This document shows, piece after piece, positions 12,501 through 22,625 of a stretch of DNA of 64,000 bases (the stretch's first letter is position 1; each line of letters starts with the position of its first letter). The DNA comes from Gordionus sp. m RMFG-2023. Taxonomy: Eukaryota > Nematomorpha > Gordioida > Chordodea > Parachordodidae. The notes beneath the pieces were generated by a model. The model was not told the DNA's origin, searched no databases, and worked only from the letters and a program-made list of their open reading frames with translations. A program made the translations under genes and the position numbers. The stretch is taken from contig NC_088775.1 of assembly GCF_954871325.1 (NCBI RefSeq), positions 86,715,561 to 86,779,560 of the forward strand, written 5' to 3'.

Positions 12501-15500
12501 GGATCCCCGGCTATCAGGTTACCGAATTCGCCTAGTATGTAGCTTTATCGTTATTTAAAAAAGTCTGATATATATAGTGAAAAAAAAACAATTTTAACTT
12601 AAAAGTAGCTAAATTAAGTTGTATAACACTAATAAAATTAAAAGAGCAGTTCATTGTAATAATTTTAAATTTGAATAGAGATTTTATTCAGAAAAGATAG
12701 GACAGATGCTGCCAAAATTCTTATTAAATTATATTTAAAAAAAAATTTCTTTAGTTACGTTTTATAACGAAGGATAGATAGAAGAATTAGAAGGATTTGT
12801 GGAAATTTTTTTAAAAAATATATTGATTTCTTTTTACCCTCCGACTTTGATCAAATTTTCATGGCAATAAAAGTAGTCCACCACATTATGATCATTGGGA
12901 TTTTGCGATTTTGCCGTCACCGGAGGTCTCACCAGGGCTTCGAAAACCGCCTTTGCCGCGTAACCCTGGTACACGGGAAATAAAATGGAGATGAGAGGTG
13001 AAAATAAATTAATATAAGATCCTAATTTTAAGCATTAATTTAAATTCGTTTCTCTGGTCGTTTAAACCTCATCACCTCCAAATCCAATATATATAAGATT
13101 AATGAAAGAGAAAAATAATGAATAAAACGATTTTTAAAGAATCTAAAACTTGAAGGTCTTCGTGGTTAACTACAATTTGAACTGCCCGGTACCAGACCTC
13201 TTCGCTGACGTGATCGCCCGCCATTCTAATAAGATTCAAGATAGTGTCGAGGTACCAGGTCCTATCCTTGGCGTACCGCTCCGCCAAAGCCGCCATTTTG
13301 AGAACGGTCTCCTCTCGGGCGCCATAATCGGCAGGGGCTACACAACCCTCACCTTAAATAATTATATTATTTAAAATTATCGAATTATGTTTTCAGCGGG
13401 GAAACTATAAGCCACGGTCTTCCATATTTAAAATATAAAACGGCCCAACCTAGAGGAGCAAGCGGGGAAAAAGCTAGATCGTAGCTCAACGACTCAGCTA
13501 ATTTGTTTTGAGGTGTGGGTCAGTGCCTCGAGATTGAGCCGATATTGCGAAACTAGGCATGGGTGTGGTCATCAAAGTTTGAAACCAGTATCAGAAGTGG
13601 GACATGCATGACCCTTCTTTAAAAAAAATTTTGAAATTGGAACCTGTACCCATTCATAGATTTCAGGGATAAAACGAGCCGAAACCGGTTATAACAATGG
13701 TATTCTTGTATGATTCATTTTAGGTGGTTTATCTAATGTTTTTTTTAAAAAAATAATATCCCACGCTTGGAACTAGTACGTCTTATTTTTCAATTAAGAA
13801 AAAACACCGAAACCAGAACCTCCATTCAAAAAAATAATAAAATTTAAAACAAAAACAGCGAATTCGGGTTTCAAACCTCAATACCAGTTACCACTAAATC
13901 AAGTTACGAAAAATTCGATTTTCTTTTATTTCTAAGTTTTTTTTTCTCCTTTAAGATCCAAGGTGTAACTTTCTCATATACCTCCTCTTCCCCATTTATT
14001 TTGAAAGAATTACAAAAAAATAATGAAATGAAAATGGGAATGTAAGGGGAGGGGAAAATAGCATATAAATAAGGAATTTTTATTTACGAAGAATACATGT
14101 AAATGACAAAAAAAATAATAACAAGGAAGTTAACCCAAAAAAAATTGTCCACGATTCCTAAACTAAATTTTATATAAACTGTATGTAAAATTAAGTGACC
14201 ATGACAAACACACCTGTCAAATAATCGGCCAAAGTGGAGCAAACGAACTCGCAGTCTGCGGGATTGGGTCCGCAAGAGGCGTATAGAAGGTCGGCGGCCC
14301 CTCGCCTTACACTCGGGTCCCGCTCCCCTCTCAGAGCTCCAACTATGTGATCGCGATTACGGGTTACGGCTGCGCTTATAGGATCCGCGCGTGATCCGCA
14401 AGAACTTAACAAACAAACAAAAATAAATAAAAATAAGATTAAAAATTTGTATTGGAAAAATAAGATCGACTTTTTATTTTTTTACTTCATTCCTAAAGAT
14501 AAAAGCATGTAATTAAATTTATAAAATAGTTGATTATTAGATAATTTCCATTCATTCTTTTCCATATTCTCATTTCTTTCTTTCTTTCCTTCCTTTTTTT
14601 TCTTATTATTACCCCGACGAGACCGTGACGAGCGATCCGAGAGCGGAAAGCGCGAGAAAACGGAGATTGGTTTCCCTATGTTGCAGAAAGCGGCCCAAAA
14701 TATCGCAAGATCGACGAATCAAGGATGCTTCCGTGATGGGGTGATGACTTTTACTGGTAGTAGTCGAAGTGCTAAGTGCCTAAAAAAAATTAAAAATAAG
14801 TTTCCACTATTAATTTATATATATTTTTAGTTATTTAGAGATCGAGAATACTTTGTAGGTTAAGGCTACACCAGAACATTCTGACGGATAAAAAAATCAA
14901 AAATCGAGCGTTGCAAAATATATTTCGAAAAATTCGGATCACAAAAATATTATCCCTCTATTTATCAGTTAGTTGTGTTATAATTCTGAGCCGCTTTTGA
15001 AAAACGGCTAACTCTCTATTTAAGCCGGAAAAAAATTGCCTAAGCCTCCAAATTTCGCTAATAGATGTCTAGACATTTGTACTATCTGTGAGCCAAATCT
15101 TCAGGCTTGCGTAATATTTTTCTGGATAAAATACTGAGTTAGCCATTTTTAAAAATCGGCTCAAAATAAGACGTTAACAATATCTGAAACTATGTCCGGT
15201 GGTTGAACAAGAGATTTAAGAGCCGGGTAGCATAACTAACTTGTACAAAATTATTTTACAGGTCCAACTTCATGCCGACTTTTACTAAAGAGTAGCTAAT
15301 TTCATAATATTTATGACATAATTGTAAATTTAATATGAAATCGCATTTTATTTATTTTAAGTATTTTTTATAAATTCCGTAGTGATAATTACTAAAATAA
15401 TTTGATCATGTAGTTGGGTAATAAGACTGGGTTCGTAAATATAACTACAATATATAACTTAGTGAAATAATTATGCAATTAGGGATAACACATTAACGAA

Positions 15501-18500
15501 GGTTACGTTGTACCGTTTTATAAAAGTTTTAACTCGCTTTTATCCCCAAATTTTGCCCTCTGATTCAAAGAATAACTATGGGCAAGTGGAAGAAGAGAAA
15601 AAAAATTATATATAATATAATCATCACAAAATTGATTTTAATATCATCTTTTAGGCAGGCATAGCATAATGCTACCTCTACAGTTTTTACAAAAAATCAA
15701 AAAAAAAAATTATTTTACAACTGTCTTTTGAGGAAGTTAAAAATATGGCTCTTAGAAGATTCCAGCAATGTTTTCGAAAACGGACGTTACATGTATCTAA
15801 AAACCTTACTGTATATTATATTGTCTGTTTTTTAAAAAAAAATTAACCTCTCCTTCATCTCCTATATCTCCATCTTGGGCATAGGTTTCAATTGAGCTAT
15901 AAAGATGGGCCACTAAATCTATAGCTTCGAATAGCACAGCATTACGCGCGTTAGAATGCTGCACCTTTTTGGATTTTGGAGGTTCGGTTGCCTGTGATAA
16001 ACATTTTTGTATTAAAAAAATAAGAAAATTAAATTTAGTAAAAAATTCAATAAAATGTCATGATACGGAAATATTTTTTTATCAGCATGGAACACCAATA
16101 GAATTTAAATTAAAGACACCTATCATGTCTAAAAAAGGGGGGGGGGGCAATGATTAAAATATTTTAGGGTATAATTTATATGTGAATAGTTTATTTAAAT
16201 TTGGAAAAGTATGATGGAATGGGGAGGGGGGGGGGGGTGTATAATTAGGATCATTAAATAAAAAACCTTGAGTAAGACGGTATCCAAGCATTCAAGCAGC
16301 TTAACTTTCGTGGCAGGTTCGAGGCCAGGCCCAGTCCAATTCTGAAGTAATCGGAGCAATTGAACGCAGAGCCAAGGAGCCGGTACAAAGTAATAAGTGT
16401 AGTCCTGTAAGTCGGTGTAAGAAGCCGTTACTATGCGAGAGAGCCTTGAGACAGCTAAGTTGGGGCAGGCTGTAAAAATATAATGTTATAGCATATTTTT
16501 AAATGAGAATTGGACATAATCTCCCCCCTCCCTTTAAATTAGAATTTTTAAAAAAGTGGGTGTAACTTTTGTAGGCGCCCGGGTCGAGCCCCACCAATTC
16601 GTTGACGAGAGGACATGCCGCGGTAACGACTCCCAAATGCTGATCGTTCAGTAGGTGGACCACCCGCCCAGCCCATTCAGGCATATTTACGAGGTGCTCG
16701 CGATGTCCGGAGCGGAGAAGCTTGAGCAAGCAAAGTGAGGCGCTCTGCTTCACGCTGTCGCTGCTGTCCCCTGTACATAATAAGTTTGAAATTAAAAACG
16801 TTTATGAGTCTCTAAATCAGAATGAGCTGATCTCTTTTTTAGAAAAATAAATTAGATGTCAAAAGATATCGGCAACCTGACAGATGAGAGAACAAGTTTT
16901 AAGTTGTATATAATTCGATTCGAATAAACGTTCCCATCGTAGTCTTTCTTATTTATAATCTTAATATTACTTATTTAAATTCGCATTCGTTACTAGATTG
17001 ATCAGAGGAGCAAAGGAGAATTTAAAATAGTTTAGTTTTGCAGTGTGAAGTGCTTATAGTAAAAAAAAATAGAAAGAAAAATATGGAAGAATTTTGTTTT
17101 ATATCATTTATAAGGCTGTGTCCACATTCGCAAATTTTAATGAAATCGTATGGTGCTAAATTTTTGAAATTTATAATATAAAATTTTCCAGAATTATGTT
17201 TTGGCCATGTTTTTATTTTTATATTTAAGATTGCTTTTTATTTATTTTTTATTAAAGTTTCTAAAGTTTGTAAATTAAAATTTCATATGTTTTGGACTGG
17301 ACACCGCCTAAAATAAAAAAAATACATTTTTAAAAAAATTAAAATTGGCTAAAATGATGAATATATTTTTTTTTAATTTAAGAAGGATGTACAACACAAG
17401 GCCTTAATAATAAAAAAAAAGTGCTATAACCTATTATTTGTAAAATTTCAAAAAATACTAATTGGTGTTTCGGTCTAGAATTGGAGTGTTCCAATCGACA
17501 TTTTCAAAATTTTTGAGTTAGAAGTGGTTAATAACTTATTTATTCCCAAAATATATAAAAATAAAAACTAGATTAAAAAAATATTAATTTATTGTCAAAA
17601 TTGATCAATAACTTTTTCCTATATTTTATTTTAAACTTTAATGTTGATTTTCTCATTTTAAACATTTGCGATCGATTTGGGTCTTTTGCCTCAGATGCAA
17701 AAAATTCTTCTAAGAGTTTTTTTAAATTAAGTTATAGTTATAAGGGTGAAAAAAATTGCTAAAGTTGATATGACTAATAGGCAAGTAAATGATTTGTTTA
17801 TTTTTTGGAAGGTGAGATAAATAAAACATAAAAGAATAAATGAAATAAAATACGTGCTACTATAGTTTTGTAATAAAATTTTTTTTAAAACGACCATAAA
17901 AAGGGAAAATAATTATTATATGATGGATCATATTCGTAAATAAGTAAATTAGGGAGGTTGATAAAAAGCCCGATTCGGGTAGTTTTTACTTGTGACCCGA
18001 TAAGGATTTTAGCCAACCTAATATTATGTAAGCCTAGAGATTTGACAAATAGAGGTCCAACCCTTTCTGCCACCCAATAGCGAAATCTATGGGCTTAGGT
18101 GACATTATTTTGGCTATTAAATCTTAGATTCGGGTCGGCTTTTTAACAACTCTTAAGCCACTAAAGAAAAAGAATAAAGAACTTAAACGCTGTATATATA
18201 TAACTAGAAGACTAGTAGCTATGTCTTAGGGAGAAAATGCGATCATTTTTTTTGTCAGAGATTATAATTTAAGCGATAAGACAGTAGGGAAAAGAAATAG
18301 AAGCCTCAAGAATCGTTATCTTTACCGGTGGTCAATATTTTGGGGATATCCTGACCGAAGGCTTCGGCCATCTCTTTCGAAGATCCAAGGTTGGAGATGC
18401 AATTGAGAGCCAAGCATACGAATACGGGATTTTTGCTGGAGAGATCGTTCTTCAGTGCTTGGATGACAAGTTTCATGAGCTCGTTGTGGGGGCTTATCAG

Positions 18501-19658
18501 AACAGATATGAACAGGTAGCCTATTTGCTTCTCTGTGTACCTTGTTAATTATTTTGTTATATTTATATATATAAAAAGGGGAATATATTATAGATGGTTA
18601 AATATGGTTTCGACTCCGGCCCAGCTGTTCTTATAAATAGAATTTTTAATAGCCTTTCTTTTCTTCTGCAGATGATTTTTTAAAGAAAAACTCAATTTAT
18701 ATACGTTAGGTTAAAGGTGATTAACTAATACTTTTTCTATTGAACGTCAACTTCTCTTAGAGCTTACAAAATATTTTTTTTCTCAAAAATCACGAGAAAA
18801 TTTATCGTTTTTTTACTTATTGGAACTGAGCAAATTAACGGCCTCCATACGTCCAAAATCGATGTCGTGACCGAGCAAGAATGCGAATAGAAGCTTGCAA
18901 ACGTATTTCTTCTTTTGATAGCCATCCAGAGTTCGATCCCCGGCGAATTTAGCCCTCACGTGAGCTAGTTCCTTAATTTTTAAACGCGTTTAAAAAAGTA
19001 CAAATATAATATGATGGGCAATCAAATTCAAAAACTTTTTTAAAAAAAAGTCAACTCCCTCCATTTATAAAAAAAAAATCATCCCTCCGGTCCTTTATTA
19101 AGTATAGCCTTGTATTAAAATATAATTGAAATGGCATTTCGGCGAGCCACACATTAACTGGTAAAGATGACCATCTATGACAAACTTTCAAGAAAAACTT
19201 ATAAGGAAGAAGATTCTTGATTGGATTAGAGGTATTCAAAAATCTAAATTTTAAATCTAAGCCCAAATAGGAATGTTCAACAAATCAGCTAGTTATTATT
19301 AATATATTTTATTTATGCAATTTTGAGAGACCAAATCTGCTAGAAGAATCCAAATTGTATTAACCATAATAAGAAATAGACAAAAAGGAGAAACCTTATT
19401 GACCCGTTTGATTTCCGCTTCACGCGACTTGCAGTTCCGAATGTCACCTATAAAGGTAGCGAGGCCTCGCATACCGTCGGAGTTAGCCCCTGCACCCGAT
19501 AGCACTCCTCCCGCGGCGCCAGCTACTCCCCCGACCACGCTACCCAATACGGCCGCCGCTGCAGATGATGCGGAAGCAGATGCTGAAGACAGTGCAGAAG
19601 TAGCCCCAGAAGAGCCCATGCTGCTATTACCACCACCGAGTTTCATGACAGCTGGCAT
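3098..19658 (-). CDS. AP2A: AP-2 complex subunit alpha (alpha-adaptin), complete 18-exon gene
   Basis: Large subunit of the AP-2 clathrin adaptor: it binds PI(4,5)P2 at the plasma membrane, carries cargo with mu2/sigma2 and recruits endocytic accessory proteins through its C-terminal appendage. Exons (minus, CDS): 19395-19658, 18817-18971, 18326-18540, 16567-16770, 16267-16469, 15848-15991, 14613-14779, 14214-14404, 13150-13337, 12838-12965, 12362-12542, 10433-10625, 8574-8892, about 6143-6512, 4960-about 5358, 4361-4448, 4104-4238, 3098-3181. Phases agree at every junction except 14/15, where the donor is uncertain. Family landmarks run in order: [108 protein letters not shown] and a final MYRLTIRS exon ending in TAA. 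It has about 1,208 codons against the usual 940-980. No frame-breaking change was seen. Confidence 0.95.
3630..3720. repeat. Fragment of the GC-motif hAT-like repeat in AP2A intron 17
   Basis: This patch has GGCCTGGCCC and CGGTCCTGCAGGTCTCAGAG words. The last is the inverted form of the AGAG.TCTGCA end seen in the copy at 32008-32449. Only part of an element is recognisable, and no duplication is visible. Confidence 0.3.
3889..4055. mobile_element. Harbinger-type MITE, 167 bp, with TAA duplication
   Basis: Inverted ends GGCGTCCAAAAT and ATTTTGGACAGAGCC enclose an AT-rich palindromic interior. TAA flanks both sides (3886-3888 and 4056-4058), the 3-bp duplication typical of PIF/Harbinger. The ends resemble GGCTGTGTCC of the autonomous-type element at 44296-46906. 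It sits in AP2A intron 17, about 45 bp inside the donor of exon 17. A close relative is at 17114-17308. Confidence 0.7.
7027..7280 (-). other. Unexplained GC-richer island with a stop-free frame inside AP2A intron 13
   Basis: This island within an AT-rich intron is open on the minus strand for about 80 codons, without ATG, until a TGA at 7027-7029. The plus strand also has shorter open stretches. The minus translation is protein-like in composition (rich in Pro, Phe, Ser and Leu) but matches no family I recognise. No convincing splice sites bound it in the phase needed between AP2A exons 13 and 14. It could be an alternative exon, a decayed gene or part of a repeat. Confidence 0.3.
7463..7830. 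repeat. Probable MITE with CACTGGTGTATCCAGG end
   Basis: The left side reads CACTGGTGTATCCAGGATT and soon enters a run of ten G. The right side reads GGTTACGCGCTTGG, an imperfect inverse of the left end. This resembles short invertebrate repeats beginning CAGTGGCGTA(T/C)CCAGG followed by G runs. A right-end-only fragment (CTACGCCACTG) lies near 21338. No clear duplication was found, so the boundaries are approximate. Confidence 0.35.
8393..8500. mobile_element. MITE family 'TTGTTAAAAAGCC', short internally deleted copy
   Basis: The ends TAGTGTTGTTAAACGGCTCG and CGAGCCATTTAAAC are imperfectly inverted. The interior repeats GGCTCGATTCGAGCC-like palindromes with a central gap. It belongs to the family with copies at 14970, 17955, 22400, 33578, 55949, 58916 and 60866, but lacks their middle segment containing TTTTGGCTAAAAT. 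It lies in AP2A intron 13, just downstream of exon 13's donor. Confidence 0.5.
8574..8892 (-). CDS. AP2A: AP2A exon 13: hinge
   Basis: About 106 codons of hydrophilic, poorly conserved sequence encode the flexible linker between trunk and appendage. The acceptor is ACTAG| and the donor AATAG|GTGAG; both are good and in phase with exons 12 and 14. The sequence is rich in Asn, Asp, Lys, Ser and Thr, with [11 protein letters not shown] about a third of the way along. Hinges diverge fast in this family, so identity rests on position and phase. The antisense open frames at 8501-8936 are shadows. Confidence 0.85.
9646..9826. repeat. GC-motif hAT-like repeat in AP2A intron 12
   Basis: It begins CAGAGATCTGCAAAGGC, matching the inverted end TTTGCAGATCTCTA of the element at 32008-32449. 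Repeated GGCCCGG and CCCGGCC words follow, and it ends near GGCCTGCAGGTCCGATAT. The plus-strand open frame here (9643-9825) is a by-product of the repeat and not a gene. No clear duplication is visible. Confidence 0.45.
10078..10245 (+). repeat. Dispersed repeat, copy 1 (second copy at about 28987-29160)
   Basis: The shared core is TTTCAAACGCTGCGTTGCAA, then a diverged middle with GTTTGGC.TTAG.AA, then a shared TTTTATTCTTC..TTTGTAAT tail. Both copies have the same orientation. The sequence has no coding potential. The GCGTTGC palindromic words suggest one end of a DNA-transposon derivative. This copy lies in AP2A intron 12. Confidence 0.5.
10433..18971 (-). CDS. AP2A: AP2A exons 2-12: trunk (adaptin N-terminal helical solenoid)
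   Basis: Eleven exons encode roughly residues 89-744, the alpha-helical trunk of the AP-2 core. The lysine triplet in [10 protein letters not shown] (about residues 105-114) matches the PI(4,5)P2-contacting KKK of mammalian alpha. Two places differ from the family. The join of exons 6 and 7 adds about 30 Ser/Thr/acid-rich residues before [18 protein letters not shown]. Exon 10 adds about 18 residues between VFEAL and [10 protein letters not shown]. The trunk ends at [10 protein letters not shown] plus a lysine-rich tail. The exon 12 donor (CCA|GTTCAT) is weak, but its phase fits exon 13. Confidence 0.93.
14970..15183. mobile_element. MITE family 'TTGTTAAAAAGCC', copy in AP2A intron 6
   Basis: It is recognised by its start (TTGTGTTATAATTCTGAGCC), internal words AAATCTTCAGGCTTGCGTAAT and TTTTTAAAAATCGGCTC, and the end AAGACGTTAACAATAT. 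It is strongly diverged from the copies at 17955 and 55949, but the order of words is the same. No target duplication is discernible. Confidence 0.4.
17114..17308. mobile_element. Harbinger-type MITE, 195 bp, with TAA duplication
   Basis: It begins GGCTGTGTCCACATTCGCAA and ends TTGGACTGGACACCGCC, an inverted pair. TAA duplications lie at 17111-17113 and 17309-17311. The interior shares TTTTCCAGAATTATGTTTTGG with the MITE at 3889-4055. The terminal ten bases equal those of the large Harbinger element at 44296-46906, so that family may have mobilised it. It lies in AP2A intron 3. Confidence 0.75.
17955..18153. mobile_element. MITE family 'TTGTTAAAAAGCC', copy in AP2A intron 3
   Basis: The left side reads AGGTTGATAAAAAGCCCGAT and the right side TCGGGTCGGCTTTTTAACAA, clearly inverted. 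The interior holds GCCTAGAGATTTGACAAATA and TCTGCCACCCAATAGCGAAA, which match other copies, and a TTTTGGCTATTAAATCTTAG segment. It is one of the better copies for defining the family. Confidence 0.6.
19395..19658 (-). CDS. AP2A: AP2A exon 1: start codon and low-complexity N-terminal insert
   Basis: This exon encodes residues 1-88. The start ATG at 19658 gives MPAV, as in animal alpha-adaptins, which supports this start. In the family MPAV is followed within a few residues by DGMRGLA. Here about 55 residues rich in Ala, Ser and Gly lie between (roughly residues 6-61). They include runs such as [13 protein letters not shown] and GGVAGAAGG. The conserved helix [18 protein letters not shown] then follows. 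The exon ends EIKRVNK at the conserved position with a phase-0 donor (AAG|GTTTCT). The insert is more GC-rich than the other exons. Confidence 0.9.
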
Positions 19659-19708
19659 TTGGAATGGATGGTTAAAAATGGTGCTAGGTATGTGTATGTG
19701 TGTCTAAT

Positions 19709-22398
19709 GTGTTCAAAGCGGTGTCGAGAAGAATATATGAGGAGACATGAATAGTATTCGATAAGTTAAGGTTTTCATGAGATTCAGACGTTTATTTTTG
19801 TTGATTAATGAAAGTAAGTAATTTAAATAGGAGTTTTTGTAAAAAAAAACAGGTAAAATCAAGATATTTATGTATAAAATTATGAAATTGACGTTGTTTG
19901 ATTTTGTGGTAAGCCTAACGCTTAAGTGGTAAGTAAAATAGGATAAGCGATTTATGAATATTTATGTGGTAGTTTGGTCCGGGGTATTTGTAGAATATTA
20001 ATGTGGTAGGTTGGTCCGGAGTATTTGTAGAATATTACGAATTACACTATTTACAGTGATCTGTCGAATTAATTAGTTTATCGTTTTGATACAAATAGAT
20101 AAAATATATTATTTATTTTTAAATAGCCACAAACTGAGAAGAAATAAAGACCGATAAATTTATATTTAAGTAGGTGATAATCGATAAAAAATTTTTTTTA
20201 GATGAAATCACACGCCGAATATTGGATAATATGGTTTACCAATCGCTATTAATTAAAAAATGCTTTTTCTATTGATTAATATGCGATTTGGAGATAGGGT
20301 TATTCAAGTATGTTGAATGTTGATTGATTTATTTATCTGTTGCAAATAATATAATAAAATAATGTAATTTGATTCTAGATCCCATCTAGAGTATACTCAG
20401 ATCTAATTTAAGACCCCCCCCCCACTCTCTTTATATAAATATATTAAGTAACCCTGAGTGAATTCTATAAAGGCATTTTTGTATCTTAAGCAGAGATTTT
20501 AGGTTTTTCTTAGTGTAGGGGTGCCCAAATTGGGCAGGTTTACTTTAATGTAGTGGTAAAATTATATAAAAGGAAAAAAAAATGAGAAATGGAAAGAGAA
20601 ACGGAAGGAAAGAATAATTCAATAAAAGTTCAAATTAAACCCACCTAAAAAAATGATGAATATTGATTTTAAAAAAATAATAAGCTAAATATTAACTGAG
20701 TATAGTATCTAAAAAAAATTCCTTTTTTAGAGCGATTTTAAAAATAATTTTATCGATTTTTTTGCTTAGTTGGTACGTTAAATTATCTTATTTAAAATTA
20801 TGTTATATTTCTAAATTCCTCCCGATAAGTGGTTAACGTTCGAGTGTATAAGGCGCGTGGTTGGGTGGGACATAGCTCACCCGCCATTTTACGACTGTTT
20901 ATTTCACTCAAATTTGTTATTTAGTTTTGATATTTTAAGACATTTATTCAGTTAAACCTTAAATTAATTTAAATGTAAAAATTAGCATATAAAGTTGTTT
21001 TCAAATAATTATTGCCTCCAAAAGTGTCTATATCTTACAAAATCATTCAATAAAAAAAATACGCATTAAACTTTAAAGAACAATTTCGCATAAAAAATAG
21101 AATAAGGCCAAAAAAATCAACGGGTTTTTGTATCGTTGGCTAAATATTATATTGTTCTATATCCACATTTATTGCAAAATAATTATTTTTTCGATAAATC
21201 AATTCTTCAGTATCAACAATAAAAATGTTAAAATAGAATTTAGAATGATTCTTTTTGCATATTTAGTTTTTTAAATGCTGTCCTAAAAAAAATTTTTAAA
21301 AATGGATACAGAACATTATAATACTCATCTGCTACGCCACTGTATACACCACTAAATTCAAGGGTTAATATGATTAGAAATTAGGTTAACGAGTTTGGAA
21401 AAGCATAACATGCTAAATAATCGGATTATAAAAGATCTAGAATTAAAACTAGTTTTTCCTTTAATTATTTTTCGTGGTAAAAAAAAACAAATTGCATGCA
21501 TGCATAAAAAAAATCGTCTGTGTTTTAAAAAAACCTAGATAATTTATACATATAAATATTAAATGGAGAATATATCACTCTTTAAATTCTTTTATCTTTT
21601 AATTACAATAAAACATGTGAGAACAATAAATTTCTAATGAGATTAAGGAGTTCAAAAATGATTTACGTAAAAATAAAGTATTAGGTATCTAATATGCTAT
21701 ATATATTAATTCTTTAGAATCAAATTATATGACGCCTAGAGAAGAAGCCTGACGTCCAGCTGTAGATTAAACCGCCCTTCATATAGGACTTCCTGTCCAG
21801 CGAAAAATAAGGTGACTAAATGTAAATTGTTAAAACTGCTAAAATTTCACAAAAATTGATCATTTAAATCTTAAAATATCTAGATTTTTTTTAAACGAAT
21901 TTTATTATTTTTCCAATTAACTAATAAATATATACAAATTTCATTATTATAAAAATTTTTACAATTAATTTCTTAATTGTTTTCTAAGTTTTCAGAATTA
22001 AAAAATTTAACGCTTATTTTACTAAAGAATAGGGGAACATAAATCATATCGGTTTTAATTATTTTTTTAAACCTGTCATTCTAGGTATATTTTTCAAACA
22101 AAAAATATTCGAATATTGGGATTTTCGCTTCATTATTGTGCATATAATAATAGCGTCAATTTTAGTAAAAATAACTAACATAATCAAATAAAATAAAGCT
22201 GTGCCGGTCCACAAATTTTCCACCAATCAGATCCGATAACCGATATTTATATTGATTTTTATTTAGCATCTAACCTTGAACATGTCATAAATTTTCTGTT
22301 TAAAAAATATCCAACTAATTCACGAATGATTAAGTGTATTTTATTCTCCAAAATTTAATAATCAGATTTAAAAAGTGTGCAATGTTTATAGTTAAATG
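19709..22398. other. Upstream flank of AP2A and AT-rich intergenic DNA
   Basis: The promoter and 5' untranslated region of AP2A should lie just above 19658. No TATA box or initiator could be singled out in such AT-rich sequence. A repeated phrase (GTGGTAG.TTGGTCCGG.GTATTTGTAGAATATTA) occurs twice in tandem near 19970-20040. I see no exon in the rest of the stretch. A right-end fragment of the CAGTGGCGTA-type repeat lies near 21338. Confidence 0.5.
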
Positions 22399-22399
22399 T

Positions 22400-22583
22400 T
22401 ATGTTGCTAAATGCCTCGATTTCGCTTATTCTAGGGCTAAATCAAGAATTTAGCCAATAAAAGTCCAAACCTTTCTGCCATATGCGGGCAAAATCAATAA
22501 GCTTGGGCAATTTACTTTTGGTCAAAATATCTTGAATTAAACATCTTTAAAAATTGGCTAAATGGATCCGTTTAACAGCACTG
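22400..22583. mobile_element. MITE family 'TTGTTAAAAAGCC', copy beside the hAT cluster
   Basis: It starts ATGTTGCTAAATGCCTCGAT and ends TCCGTTTAACAGCACTGTG, whose inverse reads CACAGTGCTGTTAAACGGA. The interior AAGTCCAAACCTTTCTGCCA matches copies at 17955, 56340 and 58960. It lies 43 bp from the outer end of the hAT cluster. Confidence 0.55.
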
Positions 22584-22625
22584 TGGAGATGTTTAAAATC
22601 ATTTTCTTGTCGCAAATAATATCAT

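Noticed and set aside
19399-19707. Plus-strand 102-codon frame opposite AP2A exon 1
   Set aside because: It is antisense to a clearly coding exon. Its Pro/Ala richness is the mirror of the Ala/Ser/Gly insert.
20820-20900. tRNA-like words (GTGGTTGGGTGGGACATAGCTCA)
   Set aside because: There is a B-box-like match only by chance. No A box at proper spacing and no cloverleaf stems were found.
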